DNA of 64,000 nt from Paractinoplanes maris (lineage in GTDB: Bacteria; Actinomycetota; Actinomycetes; Mycobacteriales; Micromonosporaceae), in contig NZ_JALPVL010000005.1 in NCBI RefSeq assembly GCF_023544465.1, forward strand, positions 310,001 through 374,000. Reading direction: 5' to 3'. Under the pieces are notes generated by a model. It saw only the letters and a list, made by a program, of their open reading frames with translations, made no database searches and was not told the origin of the DNA. Below are positions 1 through 8,151 of this stretch, one piece after another. Within the stretch, counting starts at the first letter, position 1. Each line of letters starts with the position of its first letter. The translations under genes were made by a program, and so were the position numbers.

Positions 1-1256
1 CGGCCGGCTCCGGCCGGGCCGTACCCGGGCGGGCTGGACAGGCCGTTGGCGTCCATCACCGCGCGGTACGTCTCGAGCAGCCGCACGTGGTATTCCAACG
101 GCGCGCCCTCCGGGTTCGACTTGCCCAGCGGGGTCGTCGGCTCCGGGCACCACGTGGTGAACCGCGGCGTGATGCCGCGCGACATGAAGTACTGCAGGCC
201 CTCGGCGGTCGAGTCGATCGCCTCGTTCACGGTGGTGAAGCCGTGCGGCGCGGCCATCTCGACCCCGGCCACGAAGTTGGGGATCACGTTGCGCGGCCCG
301 AAGACCTCGGCCGACTCGAGGATGCGGCGGTGCCACTCCGCGCGGCCCACGTAGCGCTCCTTGCCGGGGCAGTAGAGCTCGAACAGCTTCTTGTCCCACA
401 CCTCGTAGTTGGGGTGATAGATCTGGATGCCGTAGTCCTTGAAGCGCTGGACGTCGGCCCGGGGCAGCGCCTGGGCCACCACCTTGCCGATCCACCGCCC
501 GGGGAAGTGCTCCTCGATCGCCTGCGCGTACTGGCCGTAGAAGTCGGCCTCGGTCTTGCCGCCGACCTGCGAGGTGATGCTGCCGCCGGTCAGCGTGTAG
601 GCCTGCGACGTGCGCGCGGTGTCGTGCTTGTCGATGATCGCGAGCGCCTCGAGGATCTCATCGACCGGCTTGACTCCGGTGTAGGGCCGACCGGCCGCCT
701 TGTGCTGGCGCCAGTTGTGGTTGATGTCGCAGTACTGGCACTCCTCCTTGGCGCCGAAATACTGGCAGACCCGGAAGGCGGTCAGGTAGATCAGGTAGCC
801 CCACTGGATCGTCGGGGCCACCTCCATCACCCGCTTGCCGTTGGCCAGCGTGTGCCGGTAGTAGTCGGGCATCGGGGGCAGCCCGACGTCGGCGATCGGC
901 TTGCCGTCGAGGTAGAGGTGCATGACGCCGTCGTCGTCGGTCTTCACCCGGTACGGCGAGCTCGGGTTGATGCGGACCGACACGACCGTACGGCGGAAGT
1001 CATAGGGGCCGCCGGTGAGCACGATCTCCTCCGGCGGGCGGCGCAGCGCGGCCGTGCCCAGCTCGGGGAGCGTGCGGTGGTCGAACGAGAAGATGAAGTA
1101 CGACTTCGGCTTGACGTCGCCGTTCTCGTTGTCGGTCAACGCCGAGTCGTCGAACGCCAGCCCGCCGCGCAGCAGGTCCTCCTTGACGACGGCCTCCCGC
1201 GGAACATTCGGGAAACGTGCCATCAAGTCCTCGACGACATCGGTGCGTGACCGCAT
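1..1256 (-). CDS. Radical SAM protein, 3' end beyond window
   Basis: The reading frame is open on the minus strand from an ATG at 1256 to the window edge, at least 418 codons with no stop. The start has a strong ribosome site (AGGAGG four bases upstream). A cysteine cluster C164, C173, C176 (CX8CX2C, ending ECQYCDIN) lies where radical SAM enzymes bind their 4Fe-4S cluster. It departs from the usual CX3CX2C spacing. A downstream TLTGGSI stretch resembles the SAM-binding GGE-type strand. This suggests SAM cleavage to a 5'-deoxyadenosyl radical in the cytosol; the substrate is unknown. Neighbours give no pathway. The radical SAM assignment is inferred from the motif and overall fold pattern, with good but not complete confidence. 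Confidence 0.75.
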   Translation of the reverse strand, partial: MRSRTDVVEDLMARFPNVPREAVVKEDLLRGGLAFDDSALTDNENGDVKPKSYFIFSFDHRTLPELGTAALRRPPEEIVLTGGPYDFRRTVVSVRINPSSPYRVKTDDDGVMHLYLDGKPIADVGLPPMPDYYRHTLANGKRVMEVAPTIQWGYLIYLTAFRVCQYFGAKEECQYCDINHNWRQHKAAGRPYTGVKPVDEILEALAIIDKHDTARTSQAYTLTGGSITSQVGGKTEADFYGQYAQAIEEHFPGRWIGKVVAQALPRADVQRFKDYGIQIYHPNYEVWDKKLFELYCPGKERYVGRAEWHRRILESAEVFGPRNVIPNFVAGVEMAAPHGFTTVNEAIDSTAEGLQYFMSRGITPRFTTWCPEPTTPLGKSNPEGAPLEYHVRLLETYRAVMDANGLSSPPGYGPAGAG

Positions 1257-1360
1257 GGGCCCTCCTGATCAACAAACCAACCGCGACCTACCCCACCACA
1301 CTGCCGCCCCGCCCCCGGCACCTGCAAATGGATGCGCGATCAATCACTTACCGTACGAGG

Positions 1361-1651
1361 ATGGACGGCGAGGACGAACGCTACGTGCTCATCAAGGGAC
1401 GCCGGTGGCGCGCCACCGACCCGGCCATCCCCGAGGACGTCGGGGCCGTGCTGCGCAAGGCCCTGATGGCCGCCCGCCGCGACGTCGGCACGCTCAAGCG
1501 CGCGGGCGAGGACACCGCTCCGGCCCGGGCCCGCGTCCAGCTGGCCAAGGTGGCTCTGGGCGAGCGCGGGACGCCGTGGTGGGAGCAGTCCCTCGACGAG
1601 CGGCGGAAGCGGTGGGAGGAGGGGGTGCGGGCACTGGCGCCAGAACGATGA
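1361..1651 (+). CDS. Conserved hypothetical protein, 96 aa
   Basis: Small soluble charged protein. It contains GRRWRATDPAIPE near the start, then an Ala/Arg-rich helix and an ALGERGTPWWE motif. I recall proteins with these motifs in many actinomycetes, often labelled 'biopolymer transporter Tol' without experimental support, so no function is assigned. The ATG at 1361 gives the conserved-looking N-terminus; an in-frame ATG at 1328 would add 11 residues. Its 3' part overlaps, in antisense, the tail of the degraded transporter frame on the other strand. Confidence 0.7.
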   Translation: MDGEDERYVLIKGRRWRATDPAIPEDVGAVLRKALMAARRDVGTLKRAGEDTAPARARVQLAKVALGERGTPWWEQSLDERRKRWEEGVRALAPER

Positions 1652-1823
1652 GCGCCACCCCGGCCGCGATCACTCCGGTGGCCAGCAGCGTGCGCCCGGT
1701 CAGCGGCTCGCCGAGGATCCACCAGCCCAGCACGACCGCGACGACCGGGTTGACGAACGCATAGGTGCCGGCGATCCGCGGCGCGACGTGGTCGAGCAGC
1801 CAGGTGTACGCGGTGCAGGCGAC
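1494..1823 (-). pseudogene. EamA/DMT transporter C-terminal remnant
   Basis: From about 1823 down to about 1640 the minus strand encodes the last two or so membrane helices of an EamA (drug/metabolite) transporter: AYTWLLDHVAP, TYAFVNPVVAVVLGWW, LGEPLTGRTLLATG, AGVALIVLAP. A full EamA protein has ten helices and about 300 residues, so roughly three quarters is missing. Upstream sequence in the same frame shows no transporter similarity and is occupied by a plus-strand gene. The frame runs on to a stop at 1494 inside the antisense of the neighbouring gene. This looks like a deletion remnant rather than a functional gene. Confidence 0.7.
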
Positions 1824-1923
1824 CTGTCGGTGGAGGCGCTGGCCCGGGCGCGCGGCGTTCCGCGGCGCCGGCTGACCGACCTGGCCCTCCAGCGGGTTCG
1901 GGGCCTGCTGGATAATCGGCGGC

Positions 1924-2229
1924 GTGGCAAACATGGAAGCGACCAGGTCGCTGCGGTGGTACAGCGTGATCGCCGTGCTGGTCTTCGGCATAGTGCCCAC
2001 AGTGATGCTGATCCTGCTGGTGACCGGCGGTCACACACCGGGCTCGGTCGGTCTGCTGCTGATCGGCGGCATCCCCCTGGTGATCGCGGCCGGCGTCTTC
2101 TCGCTGCGCGGCCTGCGGGACACCGAACCGGAGCAGGCGGCCCGCCACCTGAACCTGAGCCTGGCCCTGGTGGCCGGAGCCGACCTGCTCATGCTGGGCG
2201 GCAACGCCCTGATCCGGATGGGCGCCTGA
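1924..2229 (+). CDS. Small integral membrane protein, 101 aa
   Basis: Three hydrophobic segments are visible: residues about 14-33, 40-58 and 80-97, with a charged linker (LRDTEPEQAARH) between the second and third. No catalytic motif or known family is recognised. The start is either GTG 1924 or ATG 1933; neither has a good ribosome site. The stop at 2227-2229 directly abuts the stop of the convergent reductase pseudogene, so the two share the palindrome TGATCA. It may be a recent arrival that replaced the front of the EamA gene, but that is inference. Confidence 0.6.
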   Translation: MANMEATRSLRWYSVIAVLVFGIVPTVMLILLVTGGHTPGSVGLLLIGGIPLVIAAGVFSLRGLRDTEPEQAARHLNLSLALVAGADLLMLGGNALIRMGA

Positions 2230-2725
2230 TCACACCCCCAGCCACTGGCGATAGGTGGTCTCGGCCAGCACGGCGTCGTCCCCGGCGAGCAGGGCAGTGC
2301 CCCGGACGTACGAGTAAAGGCCGGCCGAGGGATCCACCACGACCGGTCGTTCGTCGCCCCGAGCGGCCAGCGTCATCCGTCCCAACTGGTCGAGCGGGAA
2401 GACCTCGGGACCGGCGATCTCCAGGATGTCCTCGAGGACGCCGGTCGCGGCGACGCCGGCCACGATACGGACCACGTCGTCGGCGGCGATCGGCTGCAGC
2501 AACGTGGCCGGTAGCCGGACCGTGGTCTCGTCGGAGGTCCACGACACGACCCGGTCGATGAACCACCACCTCGGCGCCTTTCACCGCCTCGGGCAGCCCC
2601 TGCCCGGTGCGCAGGTCGACGCCGGTGGACAGCGAGTGCGGCGTCGCCTCGTGACCGCGCGACCTCAGCACGGCGACGACCCGCGAACCGATCAGCCCCG
2701 TCCCGCCCAGCACGGCGATCCTCAC
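2230..2725 (-). pseudogene. NmrA/SDR-like NAD(P)-binding reductase, internally deleted
   Basis: The 5' part starts at GTG 2725 with a Rossmann dinucleotide motif (IAVLGGTGLIGSRVV) and reads about 58 residues to GAEVVV. The 3' part lies in another frame (from about 2568: SWTSDETTVRLPATLLQP, then LEIAGPEVFPLDQL) and matches the C-terminal half of atypical NmrA-like reductases. About 80 central residues are absent and the two pieces are out of frame, so the product cannot be made whole. The GTG overlaps the stop of the UspA gene (GTGA), which implies the intact ancestor was translationally coupled to UspA. Confidence 0.75.
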
Positions 2726-3594
2726 GACGTCCCCCCTCGCACGACCGCCACCGGGCCGGCCGCGTGGTAAAGCAGTGACTGGCTGACCGAGCCGAGCAGC
2801 AGACCCTGGAAGGCGCCCAGGCCGCGGGCACCGACCACGGTCAGCTGCGTCTCCCGGGACAGCTCGGCCAGCATCTGGCGCGGATGTCCGTGCAGCGCCA
2901 GCGGGGCCACCTCGACATCGGGATACTTGCCCCGCCACCCGCTCAGCTGCTCGCTGAGCGTGCGCTGCGCCTCCGCCTCGTACGTCTCGGCCGCGGTCGA
3001 CGCCGAGCGCCATTGATGGGCGCCCGCCGGGCCATCCTCGTGCCAGGCGATCACCGGCCTCAGCGGCACCCCGCGGCGCGAGCTCTCGTCGAACGCGAAC
3101 CCGACCGCCTGCTCGGACGACTCCGAGCCGTCGACCCCGACGACCACCGGCCCCACCGGCGGTTCGTCGCCCCGGATCACCAGCACCGGGCAGTCGGCGT
3201 GCGCGGCCGCGTGCACCGCCACCGAGCCGATGACGATGCCGCTGATGCTGCCCAGGCCGCGGTCGCCCAGCACCAGCAGGGCCGCGCCCCGCGAGGCCTC
3301 GATCAGCACCGGCGCCGCCGGGCCGTCGATCAGGGCCTTGGTGACCCGAACACCGGGCTGGGCGGCCTGGGCCGTCCGCACCGCCTCGTCCAGCAGGCCG
3401 GCCGCGAAGTTCTCCAATCCGCTGTCCGGCATGTCCGCGGCGACCGGCCCGGTGTCCACCCGCACCATCGGCCAGCGGAAGGCATGCACGATGTGCAGCG
3501 GCATGGCGCGGCGGGACGCCTCGGCCGCCGCCGCGCGCACCGCGTTCAAAGCTTGCTCGGAACCGTCGATACCCACGATCACGCGTGCTCGCAT
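2722..3594 (-). CDS. Tandem universal stress protein (UspA), 290 aa
   Basis: Two UspA domains in tandem. Domain 1 (about residues 4-140) begins VIVGIDGSEQA and ends with the ATP-binding pattern GDRGLGS..GS. Domain 2 (about 148-290) begins VVVGVDGSESSEQA and ends GARGLGAF..GS. Proteins of this length bind ATP and are induced by hypoxia, stationary phase or nitrosative stress in actinobacteria. The ATG at 3594 is chosen because AGAGGGG lies six bases upstream and the domain starts four residues in. It diverges from the baeRF gene across a 150-base promoter region, a pairing common in actinomycete dormancy loci. The reductase remnant is coupled downstream. Confidence 0.92.
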   Translation of the reverse strand: MRARVIVGIDGSEQALNAVRAAAAEASRRAMPLHIVHAFRWPMVRVDTGPVAADMPDSGLENFAAGLLDEAVRTAQAAQPGVRVTKALIDGPAAPVLIEASRGAALLVLGDRGLGSISGIVIGSVAVHAAAHADCPVLVIRGDEPPVGPVVVGVDGSESSEQAVGFAFDESSRRGVPLRPVIAWHEDGPAGAHQWRSASTAAETYEAEAQRTLSEQLSGWRGKYPDVEVAPLALHGHPRQMLAELSRETQLTVVGARGLGAFQGLLLGSVSQSLLYHAAGPVAVVRGGTS

Positions 3595-3646
3595 CGGTAA
3601 CCCCTCTCGCTCCTCACCCCTCACTGACCGGCGTCGCCCGCCGAAC

Positions 3647-3657
3647 GTGACGGTCAC
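3647..3657. promoter_or_regulatory. Palindrome GTGAC-G-GTCAC in the UspA/baeRF promoter
   Basis: A perfect 11-base palindrome sits 53 bases upstream of the UspA start and 88 bases upstream of the baeRF start. Its position between two stress-type genes suggests an operator for a shared regulator. It does not resemble the mycobacterial DosR box. No regulator gene lies adjacent. Confidence 0.35.
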
Positions 3658-3744
3658 CGTGTCGCTGGTCTCGTGTCACGTAGAACGCGCACCCCGTGGG
3701 TAGGGCTGGAAAGACCACTCCAGCGCAAGCGGAAGGTGCCCGTC

Positions 3745-4866
3745 ATGAACCTGGCATTCCTGCGACCCCTGTTCGACCGCCCCGGCTCGTGGGTGTCGGT
3801 CTATCTCGACACGACGCGGTCCGAGCAGAACGCCGAGCACGAGATCGACCTCCGGTTGCGCGCGATGCGGGAACAGCTGACCGCGCGTGGCGCCGACCCG
3901 GCCACCATCAACGCCGTCGAGGACACTGTGCACGAACGCCCCTACCTGCCGGGACGGCACGGCATCGCCGTCTTCGCCAACGGCACCGACGTCGCGCTGG
4001 TCGAGGCCCTCCCGGCCGCGCCGGTCGCCGGGAGCGCGTACGCCGAACCGCTCCCCCACGTCATGCCGCTGCTCGTCCAGCGGGGCGAGGAGATCTCGTA
4101 CGTCCGGGTCCTCGCCGACCGCACCGGGGGTGACCTGGACGCGCTCAGCGTCGGCGGCGCCCCGCGCCACGAGACGGTGGCCGGCACCGAGACCTGGCCG
4201 ATCCACAAGGCCCGGGCCGGCGGCTGGTCGGAAACGCGGTACGACCACTCGGTCGAGGAGACCTGGAAGCGCAACGCGGGCGACGTGGCGGCCGCCGCGG
4301 TCGATCTGGCCGAGACGATCGGCGCCGAGGTGATCGTGGTCGGCGGCGACATCCGCGCCGTCCAGGATCTGATCGCGAAACTGCCCAAGCGCTGGCACGA
4401 CCGGGTGGTGCGCACCGAAGCCGGCTCCCGCGGCGCCGGCGCCGACGAGACCGCCCTGGACGACGTCACGCTCCGAGCCATCGCCGACACCGCCGCCCGG
4501 CACACCGGTGACGTCATCGACCGCTACCGGGCCCAGCTGGGCGAGGGCGGCGCGAGCGCCGGCCTGACCGACGTGGTGGCCCGTCTGCAGCGCGGCCAGG
4601 CCGACGCCGTCCTGCTCAACGACGACCAGTCCTCGACCGACAAGCTGTGGATCGACCCGGACGACCCGACGGTGGTCGCGGTCGACGAGCAGGCGCTGCG
4701 CGAGGCCGGGGTCCAGCAGCCGCTGCGGGTGCGGGCCGACGCCGCGCTGGTCCGGGCCATCGCGGGCACCGGCGCCCAGCTCTTCCTGGTCACGCCGGAG
4801 CAGGTGCGGCTGGAACACGGCATCGGGGCCGTGCTGCGCTACCCCGACCTTCCAGCTAACCGGTAG
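3745..4866 (+). CDS. Rv2629-like baeRF family 2 protein, 373 aa
   Basis: The protein matches the Rv2629 / bacterial eRF1-like (baeRF) family in layout. The N-terminal domain has WVSVYLDTTRSEQNAEHEID and the middle domain SETRYDHSVEETWKRNAGDVA followed by AEVIVVGGDIRAVQDLIAKL. The C-terminal domain has DAVLLNDD and RLEHGIGAVLRY. The family is related to peptide-chain release factor 1 and is proposed to act on stalled or hibernating ribosomes. In M. tuberculosis the homologue is hypoxia-associated. ATG 3745 has GGAAGG eight bases upstream. The divergent UspA neighbour supports a stress role. Confidence 0.85.
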   Translation: MNLAFLRPLFDRPGSWVSVYLDTTRSEQNAEHEIDLRLRAMREQLTARGADPATINAVEDTVHERPYLPGRHGIAVFANGTDVALVEALPAAPVAGSAYAEPLPHVMPLLVQRGEEISYVRVLADRTGGDLDALSVGGAPRHETVAGTETWPIHKARAGGWSETRYDHSVEETWKRNAGDVAAAAVDLAETIGAEVIVVGGDIRAVQDLIAKLPKRWHDRVVRTEAGSRGAGADETALDDVTLRAIADTAARHTGDVIDRYRAQLGEGGASAGLTDVVARLQRGQADAVLLNDDQSSTDKLWIDPDDPTVVAVDEQALREAGVQQPLRVRADAALVRAIAGTGAQLFLVTPEQVRLEHGIGAVLRYPDLPANR

Positions 4867-4923
4867 AGCAGTTGGGTGCTCGCCAGGACGACAGGATCGC
4901 CGCCGATCGCCATCGTCAATGGC

Positions 4924-5763
4924 ATGAGAAATCGTTTGGTCGGCGGCCGCTACCGGCTCGGCTCACTGCTGGGCCGCGGCGGCATGGGCGCGGTGTGGCT
5001 GGCCGGCGACGAGCTGCTCGGCCGGCCGGTCGCGGTCAAGCAGGTGGAGCACCCGGCCCGGGCGGCGCGGGTCCGGGCGCTCGAGGAGGCCCGGGCCGCG
5101 GCGAGCGTGACCCACCCGGGCACGGTGCGCATCCTCGACCTGGTGCGCGACGGCGACGAGGCGTGGATCGTCATGGAGGCGCTGGGCGGACGGACCCTGG
5201 CCGACGTCCTGGCCAACGACGGCCCGCTGCCGGTCGAGGCGGTGCGCCGGATCGCCCTGCACCTGCTGGACGCGCTGGCCGCGGTGCACCGGGCGGGCAT
5301 CGTGCACCGCGACGTCAAACCGGGAAACGTGCAGCTGTGCCCCGACGGCCGGGTGGTGCTCATCGACTTCGGCATCGCCTACACCGTCGGGGCCGCGGTC
5401 ACCCCGGCCGAAGGCTTCGAGGGCAGCCCGGCGTACGTCTCGCCGGAGCAGCTGCACGGGGCGCCGCCCGAGCCCGCGAGCGACCTGTTCACGCTGGGCG
5501 CCACCCTGTACGCGGCGGTCGAGGGCCGCTCACCGTTCGACCGGGGCGACCTGTTCGCCACGATGCTGGCCGTGACGGAAGCCACGCCGGCCCCGTTCCA
5601 CCGCGCCGGCCCGCTCCGCCCGGTCATCGAAGGCCTGCTCGCGGCCGACCCGGCCCGCCGGTGGAGCGTCGAGCAGGCACGCGAGGCCCTGATCACACCG
5701 GGTGTGAGTGCAGTCAACGTACCGATGTCGAAACCGCGCTCCCGGCGCATGATCAACGCATGA
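4924..5763 (+). CDS. Soluble Ser/Thr protein kinase, 279 aa
   Basis: All main Hanks-kinase motifs are present: glycine loop GRGGMGAV (17-24), VAVK lysine 39, the catalytic loop HRDVKPGN (128-135; D130, K132, N135), DFG (148-150) and GSPAYVSPEQL. The protein stops just after the kinase fold. It has no membrane helix, PASTA or sensor domain, unlike PknA/PknB-type kinases, so it is probably cytosolic. ATG 4924 is placed four residues before the usual GRYRL start; GTG 4876 is an alternative. The stop overlaps the next start (ATGA), so kinase and VanW protein are co-translated, which suggests a functional pair. Confidence 0.9.
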   Translation: MRNRLVGGRYRLGSLLGRGGMGAVWLAGDELLGRPVAVKQVEHPARAARVRALEEARAAASVTHPGTVRILDLVRDGDEAWIVMEALGGRTLADVLANDGPLPVEAVRRIALHLLDALAAVHRAGIVHRDVKPGNVQLCPDGRVVLIDFGIAYTVGAAVTPAEGFEGSPAYVSPEQLHGAPPEPASDLFTLGATLYAAVEGRSPFDRGDLFATMLAVTEATPAPFHRAGPLRPVIEGLLAADPARRWSVEQAREALITPGVSAVNVPMSKPRSRRMINA

Positions 5764-7058
5764 CGACGTACGGGAACGAGCGCTGGACGGCCTCGGCGGC
5801 GGTGACGCCGCCGCCCGCGCCGCAACGCTCCCGCCGGTGGCTGCTCTGGCTGGGCATCGCCGTCGTGGTGGTCATCGTCGGCGTGGGCGTCCTGGTGGTG
5901 CGGCCGTCACCGGTGGTGCCGGCCGACACGTACGTCGTCGGGGTGGCCATCGGCGGACTCGACCGCAACGGCCTGCGCGGCGCGATCGACGGCCCGGTAC
6001 GCCTGCGCGTGGAACAGCCGGTGGCGATCGTCGCCGGCACCGAGCGCTTCACCGTACGGCCGGCCGAACTCGGCATCCGGCTCGACGTCGCCGCCACCGA
6101 GCGCAGCGCGGGCACCACCAGGCTGCGCCTCCCCGGTGAGCGACGGGAACTGCCGCCGGCGCTGACCGTCGACGAGAGGCGAGCGCAGGAGGGCTTGAAC
6201 GAGGCACTGAAGCCGGTCAACCAGCCGGCCCGCAACGCGTCGGTCCGGCTGGCGGCGCCACAGACGGTGCTCGACGGAAAGGGCGATCTGGCCTACACCG
6301 CATCGGACCGAGGCGTGACGCTCGACCCGGGCGAGCCCGGCCGGGGCGTGCAGACCCAGGACGCCGTACGGCTCCTGACCGAAGCAGTACGAAGTGGCAG
6401 CACGATGGTGAGCCTCCCGGCGAAGACCCTGCAACCGGCCGACGACACCCCGAAACTGGCGGGCGTGGACCAGCTGATCGGCACGTTCACGACCTACCAC
6501 CCGTGCTGCGCGCCCAGAGTCACCAACATCCACCGGATAGCCGAACTCATCGACGGCACGGTGGTGCCGGCCGGAAAGACGTTCTCCCTGAACGACGCGG
6601 CCGGCGAACGCACCCGCGCCCAAGGTTTCGTGCCGGCCCCCGCCATCGTGGACGGCGAACTGGAGGACCAACTGGGCGGCGGCGTCTCCCAGTTCTCGAC
6701 AACCCTGTTCAACGCGGCCTGGTTCGCCGGACTGGACATCGAGAAACACCAGCCCCACTCGCTCTACATCAGCCGCTACCCCCCAGGACGCGAGGCGACG
6801 CTGGACTGGCGCGCCATCGACCAGGTGATCCACAACGACACGTCAGCCCCGCTCGTCATCCGGACGCGCACCACGGATACGTCAGTGACAGTCGGAATCT
6901 ACGGCCACACGGGCGACCGCGAGGTCTCCTCGGTGACCGGCCCCCGGCAGCCGCGCGACAACGGCGGGTTCCGCATCACGGTCAAGCGCACGATCAGCCA
7001 GGGCGGCGACGTCCAGGGGACGAACACGTTGAACTGGACTTATCAAGGCCTCGATTGA
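5760..7058 (+). CDS. VanW family membrane-anchored protein, 432 aa
   Basis: A short cytosolic tail rich in Pro/Arg precedes one membrane helix (about residues 27-47). Two repeated extracellular modules of the peptidoglycan-binding type 4 kind follow (about 55-225), then a VanW domain (about 245-385) with the motif ERTRAQGFVPAP and GGGVSQFSTTLFNAAW. VanW domains occur in cell-wall proteins; their chemistry is unsettled, and recent work on the related YkuD-like fold suggests a cell-wall role. The start overlaps the kinase stop. The soluble kinase upstream may phosphorylate the cytosolic tail, but that is inference. Confidence 0.88.
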   Translation: MTTYGNERWTASAAVTPPPAPQRSRRWLLWLGIAVVVVIVGVGVLVVRPSPVVPADTYVVGVAIGGLDRNGLRGAIDGPVRLRVEQPVAIVAGTERFTVRPAELGIRLDVAATERSAGTTRLRLPGERRELPPALTVDERRAQEGLNEALKPVNQPARNASVRLAAPQTVLDGKGDLAYTASDRGVTLDPGEPGRGVQTQDAVRLLTEAVRSGSTMVSLPAKTLQPADDTPKLAGVDQLIGTFTTYHPCCAPRVTNIHRIAELIDGTVVPAGKTFSLNDAAGERTRAQGFVPAPAIVDGELEDQLGGGVSQFSTTLFNAAWFAGLDIEKHQPHSLYISRYPPGREATLDWRAIDQVIHNDTSAPLVIRTRTTDTSVTVGIYGHTGDREVSSVTGPRQPRDNGGFRITVKRTISQGGDVQGTNTLNWTYQGLD

Positions 7059-7064
7059 TTCGCC

Positions 7065-7378
7065 GGATGCTTGGTGGGTTGGACTTGCTTGCGCTGGACG
7101 GGCGGAGGCGGGGGTGAGCAAGCAGGGCCTGAAAAGCAGCTACGGCCTTGCTTGCTCACCCCCGCCTCCGCCCTTGCGGGCGAGCTCGCCGCCGGCTGAA
7201 GACCTTGGTCACCGGCAGCTGAATGCCTGACCAGGGTGGCGGTCACCTGACGGGTAGGTGGTCTGGCTGCCGCGCTGGGGGTGAAACCAGGCGGTCAGCG
7301 AAAGCAGGCCGGCCTGGGTGGTGGGGCGCGGGAACTTAACAATGCCGGTCGCGTCCGCCTTCGGCCTACGTCGGAGGA
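7065..7378. repeat. Intergenic palindromic repeat, copy A
   Basis: This spacer lies between the convergent 3' ends of VanW and the thioesterase. It shares a module order with copy B at 30055-30372. The order is: a lead-in (CTTGCG, one or two bases, then TGGACGG), a 30-base hairpin, TTGC, a variable part, then a conserved block from 7241 (CCTGACGGGT, then GTCTGGCTGCCGCGCTG) to about 7375. Positions 7328-7349 are identical to 30324-30345 (22 bases including AACTTAACAATGCCGG). No transposase is present. It is best read as a non-coding repeat family. A minus-strand frame runs through it in both copies, but the conservation is at nucleotide level. Confidence 0.75.
7100..7173. terminator. 30-bp hairpin of repeat copy A
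   Basis: Left arm 7100-7129 and right arm 7144-7173 are fully complementary apart from one G.T pair at the fifth position from the loop. The loop is 14 bases (7130-7143). It starts 42 bases after the VanW stop, so it could terminate VanW transcription, but it has no T tract. Confidence 0.7.
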
Positions 7379-7417
7379 CGACAACAGCTGGGTCTTTCAC
7401 CACAGCTCTCACCCTGG

Positions 7418-7548
7418 CTTGGGGGCTCTCCGGGCGACGGCAAGCGCAGCTCATCGTGAGCAAGGGCAGTACGCAAGCCGCCCTTTGCTTGCGTACTGCC
7501 CTTGATTGCGATTCGCTCCCGCCTGCCGTCGCCCGGAGAGCCCCCAAG
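7418..7548. repeat. Nested inverted repeats (25-bp outer, 17-bp inner arms)
   Basis: Outer arms 7418-7442 and 7524-7548 are perfectly complementary over 25 bases (CTTGGGGGCTCTCCGG...). Inside them, arms 7461-7477 and 7488-7504 are perfectly complementary over 17 bases with a 10-base loop. A further inverted repeat (TTCGGGGG / CCCCCGAA) spans 7597-7630. No gene is seen between 7059 and 7663; the stretch is almost wholly palindromic. Both strands would form the structure, so it could act as a two-way transcription barrier between the convergent genes. Confidence 0.75.
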
Positions 7549-7663
7549 CCGCCTACCGCAACCATCGCCAGGGAGCTCTCCAGCGATGGCCGGGGGTTCG
7601 GGGGCAGCGCCCCTGAGGTCTACCCCCGAAACAGCTGCGCCGGTCGGAAGCGCGGAGCCGGTC

Positions 7664-8092
7664 TTAAGTGATCGGCTTGCCCAGGGATCGGCTGCGGCCG
7701 CGGAACTCCGCCACGACCACATCATCGGCGACTCGGGTGACAGTCACGTCGTAGAGGCCGGAGCGCCCCCGACGGACCCGCTCGACGGCTTGGGCGCGCA
7801 AGACATCGCCCGCCCGGCCCGACTCCACGAATGTGATGTCGAAGCCGGCCGCGACAGTAACCACCCCGTACGTATTGCAGGCGACCGCGAACGCACTGTC
7901 CGCCAGCGAAGCCATGAGCCCGCCGTGGCACAACCCATACCCGTTGACCATGTCGTCGCGAACTCGCATGGTCAGGGTCGCGCGGCCGGGGGCTACGTCC
8001 TCCAACCGCACGCCGAGGGCCGCACTGGCCGCGTCCCGGCTCAGCATGAGCTCCGCGCTGCTGCGGGCCACTTTCTCAGCATCGTCCGACAT
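7664..8092 (-). CDS. PaaI-type hotdog thioesterase, 142 aa
   Basis: Single hotdog-fold domain with the PaaI signature NGYGLCHGGLMASLADSAFA, in which the conserved HGG and downstream Asp form the acyl-CoA thioesterase site. A later ITFVESGRAGDVLRA strand is also typical. PaaI hydrolyses ring-hydroxylated phenylacetyl-CoA thioesters to rescue trapped CoA. No other phenylacetate catabolic gene is in the window, so the substrate may differ. ATG 8092 is used; TTG 8101 is possible. It diverges from the DUF1990 fusion gene across a TetR-like operator. Confidence 0.88.
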   Translation of the reverse strand: MSDDAEKVARSSAELMLSRDAASAALGVRLEDVAPGRATLTMRVRDDMVNGYGLCHGGLMASLADSAFAVACNTYGVVTVAAGFDITFVESGRAGDVLRAQAVERVRRGRSGLYDVTVTRVADDVVVAEFRGRSRSLGKPIT

Positions 8093-8117
8093 CGCCCTCA
8101 ACCTAACACCATGCTAA

Positions 8118-8133
8118 CTTGAACGCGTTCAAG
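8118..8133. promoter_or_regulatory. TetR-type operator CTTGAACGCGTTCAAG
   Basis: A perfect 16-base palindrome lies in the 59-base gap between the divergent starts 8092 and 8152. TTGAAC..GTTCAA symmetry is typical of TetR-family operators. No tetR gene is adjacent, so the regulator would be encoded elsewhere. Confidence 0.65.
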
Positions 8134-8151
8134 AATGATGGGGGCGACGGC

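Noticed and set aside
87..1250. Long plus-strand frame opposite the radical SAM gene
   Set aside because: It is an antisense shadow with Arg/Gly/Val-rich low-complexity content; the minus-strand frame has a strong ribosome site and clear motifs.
7209..7565. Minus-strand 118-residue frame through repeat copy A, similar in part to a frame through copy B
   Set aside because: The two copies match best at DNA level, including a 22-base identical run, and the shared peptide stretch is a by-product of the repeat; no ribosome site or family is seen.
8119..8151. TTG 8119 as the start of the DUF1990 fusion
   Set aside because: It lies inside the operator palindrome and has no ribosome site, while ATG 8152 has one.
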